Assembly (NCBI RefSeq): GCF_001428075.1
Contig: NZ_LMSI01000025.1
Coordinates: 5,330 to 69,329 of the forward strand
Length of the DNA stretch: 64,000 nt
Direction: 5' to 3'
Source: Arthrobacter sp. Soil764
Lineage (GTDB): Bacteria; Actinomycetota; Actinomycetes; Actinomycetales; Micrococcaceae
Every line of letters starts with the position of its first letter. The stretch's first letter is position 1. A program made the position numbers and the translations under genes. The notes beneath the pieces are model-generated. The model saw only the letters and a list, made by a program, of their open reading frames with translations. It searched no databases and was not told the DNA's origin. This document shows positions 60,936-64,000 of the stretch, in pieces.

Positions 60936-61706
60936 CTAGAGACCCAGGTCCAGGTAGCCGTCCAGGCCCACGGTCAGGCCGGGGTGTGCGGCGACGTTGC
61001 GGACGCCCAGGAGCACGCCCGGCATGAACGACGCGCGGTCGAAGGAATCATGGCGGAGGGTCAACTGCTCGCCGGACCCGCCGAGCAGGACTTCCTGGTG
61101 TGCCACGAGGCCGCGGAGCCGGACGCTGTGGACGCGGACACCGTCCACGTCGCAGCCGCGCGCGCCGGCACGTTCGGTGGTGGTGGCATCGGGGCTGGGC
61201 GGCACCTGGGCGGCCGCGCGTTCAGCGGCAATGAGTTCTGCCGTGCGGACGGCGGTGCCGGAAGGGGCATCCACCTTGTCCGGATGGTGGAGTTCGATGA
61301 TTTCCACGGATTCGAAGTACTTGGACGCCTTCGCGGCGAAGGCGGAGGCCAGCACCGAGCCCAGGGCAAAGTTCGGCGCGATGAGTACGCCCGTCTCCGG
61401 GTGCCCGGCCAGGAGGGATTCCAGCGCGGACAGGCGGCCGGCGTCCCAGCCGGTGGTGCCCACCACGGCGTGGATTCCATGCTCAACGGCGAAGCGCACG
61501 TTGGCTTCGGTGCTTTCGGGGACTGTCAGGTCCACCAGGTACTGGGCACCGGAGGCGGTCAGCTGCTCCAATGAGTCACCCCGTCCCAGGGCTGCGACGA
61601 GCTTCATGTCGGGCGCGGCATCAATGGCCTTGACGGCCTCGGCGCCCATGCGTCCGTTGGCACCAAGGACGGCCACCAGCTTGGAAACGGAGTGTTGTTC
61701 GGTCAT
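60936..61706 (-). CDS. dapB: 4-hydroxy-tetrahydrodipicolinate reductase
   Basis: 256 residues. NADPH-binding VAVLGANGRMGAEAVKAID at the N terminus and the substrate motif ELHHPDKVDAPSGTAVR near 150. ATG at 61706 (MTEQHSVSK); the open frame to 61778 is rejected for lack of a site. It acts after DapA in lysine and peptidoglycan precursor synthesis. Confidence 0.95.
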   Translation of the reverse strand: MTEQHSVSKLVAVLGANGRMGAEAVKAIDAAPDMKLVAALGRGDSLEQLTASGAQYLVDLTVPESTEANVRFAVEHGIHAVVGTTGWDAGRLSALESLLAGHPETGVLIAPNFALGSVLASAFAAKASKYFESVEIIELHHPDKVDAPSGTAVRTAELIAAERAAAQVPPSPDATTTERAGARGCDVDGVRVHSVRLRGLVAHQEVLLGGSGEQLTLRHDSFDRASFMPGVLLGVRNVAAHPGLTVGLDGYLDLGL

Positions 61707-61817
61707 GGCGTTAACCCTACCGGCGGGACAGGATGGTGCAGGAACCGGGCAGCGTGCGTTACCTCGCAGTTGGGGCATCCAGCGGGCGCATTGAGCGGCG
61801 CCTGGCCCAGGACGGCA

Positions 61818-62309
61818 TCAGCCGCCGGCGCCGACCCATTCCACGGTGCCGTCCGCGAAGAACTGTTCCTTCCAGATGGGCACCTGTTCCTTGATCCGGT
61901 CCACCAGTTCGGAGCAGACCGCAAAGGCCTGCCCGCGGTGCGCAGCGGATACTGCGCACACCAGCGCCGGGTCCCCGATCTCCAACGTCCCGATCCGGTG
62001 TGCGGCCCAGATCCGGACCGGCTGGCCGGCCTTGCCCCCGGAAGTCTCCCCGGCAGCCTCCTCCCCCACTGCGTTCTGCTCGGCAACCAGCCGGGCGACG
62101 ACGTCGGCCATCACCTGGTGCGCCGTGGGGTGCGCACTGTAGCTGAGGCGCTCCACGGCCTTGCCGCCGTCGTGGTTGCGCACCACGCCGCTGAAGCTGA
62201 CCACCGCACCGGCGGTATCGCTTTCCACCGCGGCAATCGCCTGGTCCACGGAGATGGGCTCCGCGCTCAGGACTGCCCGCACTACCTCGAATGCTGCGTC
62301 AGTGCCCAT
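61818..62309 (-). CDS. moaE: molybdopterin synthase catalytic subunit
   Basis: 163 residues. GAVVSFSGVVRNHDGGKAVE (near 33), AHRIGTLEIGDPALVCAVSA (near 105) and the catalytic region IWKEQFFADGTVEWV near the end. It inserts sulfur into precursor Z with MoaD, which is not in the window. The ATG overlaps the mogA end by 11 bases. Confidence 0.94.
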   Translation of the reverse strand: MGTDAAFEVVRAVLSAEPISVDQAIAAVESDTAGAVVSFSGVVRNHDGGKAVERLSYSAHPTAHQVMADVVARLVAEQNAVGEEAAGETSGGKAGQPVRIWAAHRIGTLEIGDPALVCAVSAAHRGQAFAVCSELVDRIKEQVPIWKEQFFADGTVEWVGAGG

Positions 62310-62829
62310 GTCCGCCCTCCAACTGGTCGCAAAGGTGCCCGATCACCGGGTCCAGGACGCTGAGCCCGTCCATGACCCCTTTCGGTGACCCGGGCAGGTT
62401 CACAATAAAGGTCCGGCCCGCGGCGCCGGCGTAGCCCCTGCTCAGGGCCGCCAGCGGGGTCTTGGCAGCGCCGGCCCGCCTGATCGCTTCCATGATGCCG
62501 GGGATTTCCCGGTCCAGCAGCGGCAGGGTGACATCGGGCGTGCGGTCGTCCGGGCTGAGGCCGGTGCCGCCGCTGGTAATGACGACGGCGGGACGCTGGG
62601 TGAGGAGGGCCCTGATGGCAGCGCCCACGGGATCACCGTCGGGGACCACCATGGCAGGGAAGACGTCGAAGCCGTGTTCCGTGAGCCAGTCGGTGATCAC
62701 GGGACCGGTTTCGTCGTCGTAGATGCCGGCCGCGGCGCGGGTGGAGGCGATCACGACGCCGGCCTTCCGCCCCTGCACGTCGCCGTGGCGGTGGGGTTCG
62801 GAGACGTCCATGACGTTGGGGTTGGTCAC
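62299..62829 (-). CDS. MogA/MoaB-family molybdopterin adenylyltransferase
   Basis: 176 residues. [20 protein letters not shown] near 25, [20 protein letters not shown] near 80 and [20 protein letters not shown] near 140, the MoeA/MogA nucleotide-binding fold. Adenylates molybdopterin before metal insertion. The family name MogA versus MoaB cannot be settled from sequence. Overlaps moaE; moaC end is four bases away. Confidence 0.92.
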   Translation of the reverse strand: MTNPNVMDVSEPHRHGDVQGRKAGVVIASTRAAAGIYDDETGPVITDWLTEHGFDVFPAMVVPDGDPVGAAIRALLTQRPAVVITSGGTGLSPDDRTPDVTLPLLDREIPGIMEAIRRAGAAKTPLAALSRGYAGAAGRTFIVNLPGSPKGVMDGLSVLDPVIGHLCDQLEGGHGH

Positions 62830-63317
62830 AGTGCCCAGTCTCCGCTCTTGCCGCCGCTCTTGGCCAGCACCTTGATTTCCGTCAGGACGGCATGCTTGTC
62901 CACCGCCTTGATCATGTCGTAGACACTAAGGGCTGCCACTGACACTGCGGTCAGGGCCTCCATCTCCACGCCGGTGACACCCCGGGTCTTCACGGTGGAG
63001 CTGATGGTCACGGCGTCAGTGCCGAGGTCGAAGTCAACGGTGACTTTTGAGAGGGGCAGCGGGTGGCAGAGCGGAATCAGGTCCGGCGTCTTCTTGGCGC
63101 CCATGATGCCTGCCACGCGGGCCACGGCCAGGGCATCGCCCTTGGGGAGGCCGCCAGTGCCCAGGAGCTGCATCACCTCGGTGGTGGTCCTGACGGTGGC
63201 GGTGGCCGTAGCTTCCCGGGTGGTCTCGGCTTTGGCGGAGACATCCACCATCTGGGCGCTGCCGTCCTGGCGCAGGTGCGTCAGTGCGGGGGTATGTTCT
63301 GCGTTCACAGCATCCAT
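62826..63317 (-). CDS. moaC: cyclic pyranopterin monophosphate synthase
   Basis: 163 residues. [17 protein letters not shown] (near 78), [20 protein letters not shown] (near 110) and [20 protein letters not shown] near the end, the standard MoaC. It acts with MoaA in the first step of molybdopterin synthesis. Overlaps moeA by 13 bases. Confidence 0.96.
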   Translation of the reverse strand: MDAVNAEHTPALTHLRQDGSAQMVDVSAKAETTREATATATVRTTTEVMQLLGTGGLPKGDALAVARVAGIMGAKKTPDLIPLCHPLPLSKVTVDFDLGTDAVTISSTVKTRGVTGVEMEALTAVSVAALSVYDMIKAVDKHAVLTEIKVLAKSGGKSGDWAL

Positions 63318-64000
63318 ACTTCCACCTCGTCGCCGCCGGCGAGTTCCGTTACACCGGAAGGAACGTGGACCAGGACGTTCGATCCGGCGAGGGCGTGCAT
63401 CAGGTGCGAGCTCTCGCCGCCCTCCAGCCGAACGGTTCCGTCCGGCTGCAGGCTGCCGCGCCGGACCTGGTGCTTGTGCCGGGGCGAGGTGAGTTTCCCG
63501 CCCGCCCCTCCAAGGTCGAGGCGGGCGCGCAGCGGCAGCCTTCGGGCCGGCGCCCCAAGCAATTCCGACAGTGCGGGGCGGAGGAACATCTCGAAGGACA
63601 CCAGGCAGCTGACCGGATTGCCGGGAAACCCAACGAAGGGGACACCGTCGAACGTTCCCAGTCCCTGGGGCCCGCCCGGCTGCATGGCCACGTGCAGGAA
63701 GTCCACCGGCTGGTCCGCCATTGCCTGCCGAACCACTTCGTAGGCCCCCTTGCTGACCCCGCCGGTGGTGACGATCAGGTCGGCGTCCCGGCCTTCGGTC
63801 CGCAGCAGCGCCTGGAGTTCGGCCGGGTTGTCGGTTGAAATGCCGGTGCGCCGGACTGCCAGGCCCGCCTGTTTCATGGCGGCTTCCAGGAGTGTTCCGT
63901 TGGAGTCGTAGATCTTGCCGGGCGGGAGCGGCAGGCCGGGTTCCACCACCTCGTCCCCCGTGGTGACCAGCAGGACGGTCACCACCTTGTACACTGCCAC
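63305..64000 (-). CDS. moeA: molybdopterin molybdenumtransferase, cut by the window edge
   Basis: C-terminal 231 residues of a protein normally about 400-420. Visible motifs: [52 protein letters not shown] and the beta-barrel end [20 protein letters not shown]. Inserts molybdenum into adenylated molybdopterin. The N terminus lies beyond position 64000. Confidence 0.94.
   Translation of the reverse strand: MAVYKVVTVLLVTTGDEVVEPGLPLPPGKIYDSNGTLLEAAMKQAGLAVRRTGISTDNPAELQALLRTEGRDADLIVTTGGVSKGAYEVVRQAMADQPVDFLHVAMQPGGPQGLGTFDGVPFVGFPGNPVSCLVSFEMFLRPALSELLGAPARRLPLRARLDLGGAGGKLTSPRHKHQVRRGSLQPDGTVRLEGGESSHLMHALAGSNVLVHVPSGVTELAGGDEVEVWML

Overview
The window looks like a chromosomal segment of a high-GC actinobacterium of the Micrococcaceae, most likely Arthrobacter or Pseudarthrobacter. 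The evidence is the high GC content, frequent GTG starts, a mycothiol-dependent enzyme family, PriA in place of a plain HisA, LexA boxes of the TCGAAC-N4-GTTCGA type, and the orders argCJBDFRGH and recA-recX / ftsK-pgsA-cinA-clgR. The genus is an inference from protein recognition, not a computed placement. No prophage, insertion sequence, CRISPR array or tRNA gene was recognised. Most genes lie on the minus strand and form housekeeping operons.

Layout from left to right. Positions 1-200 hold the promoter and antitermination leader of an rRNA operon that runs off the left edge. Then come tyrS and a HelR/HelD-type RNA polymerase recycling ATPase. An alkylation-repair island follows (mpg, divergent from ada/alkA fusion and ogt). 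Two small-enzyme genes precede the complete arginine operon argC-J-B-D-F-R-G-H, with two candidate ArgR half-sites and a possible leaderless start in front of argC. A quinone reductase gene and a pseudogene broken by one in-frame TGA come next. pheST (18984-22591) is separated from infC-rpmI-rplT-trmH (27576-30438) by a plus-strand accessory insert. That insert carries a small HExxH membrane protein, a frameshifted SIMPL gene, an SOS-type radical SAM gene, an MFS exporter and a GlsB-like protein, plus a minus-strand Nudix gene.

The middle part carries DUF1844, an MFS protein, sseB, and the histidine genes hisC-B-H, an unlisted 52-residue membrane protein gene, and priA. A LysM membrane protein gene (DivS/ChiZ-like) lies divergent from lexA with two LexA boxes between them. 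dinG and hflX follow; the hflX leader is long and structured. Next come rsmC-like, dapF, miaA, miaB, recX and recA (with a LexA box), DUF3046, marR, clgR, cinA/pncC, pgsA, ftsK, rnj and dapA. A truncated DUF222 gene with its own LexA box, a DUF418-like membrane protein, a TM2 protein, dapB and the molybdopterin genes moaE-mogA-moaC-moeA (cut by the right edge) close the window.

Three themes tie the genes together. The first is DNA damage response: lexA, recA, recX, the division-suppressor candidate, the radical SAM gene and the DUF222 remnant share LexA-type operators, and the alkylation island is nearby. The second is amino-acid and cell-wall supply (arg, his, dapA/B/F). The third is translation and ribosome maintenance (tyrS, pheST, infC-rpmI-rplT, miaAB, hflX, rRNA leader), where the infC and hflX leaders look like candidate RNA-level control regions. 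Those two leaders are the most promising places for undescribed regulation; no clearly novel multi-gene system was found.
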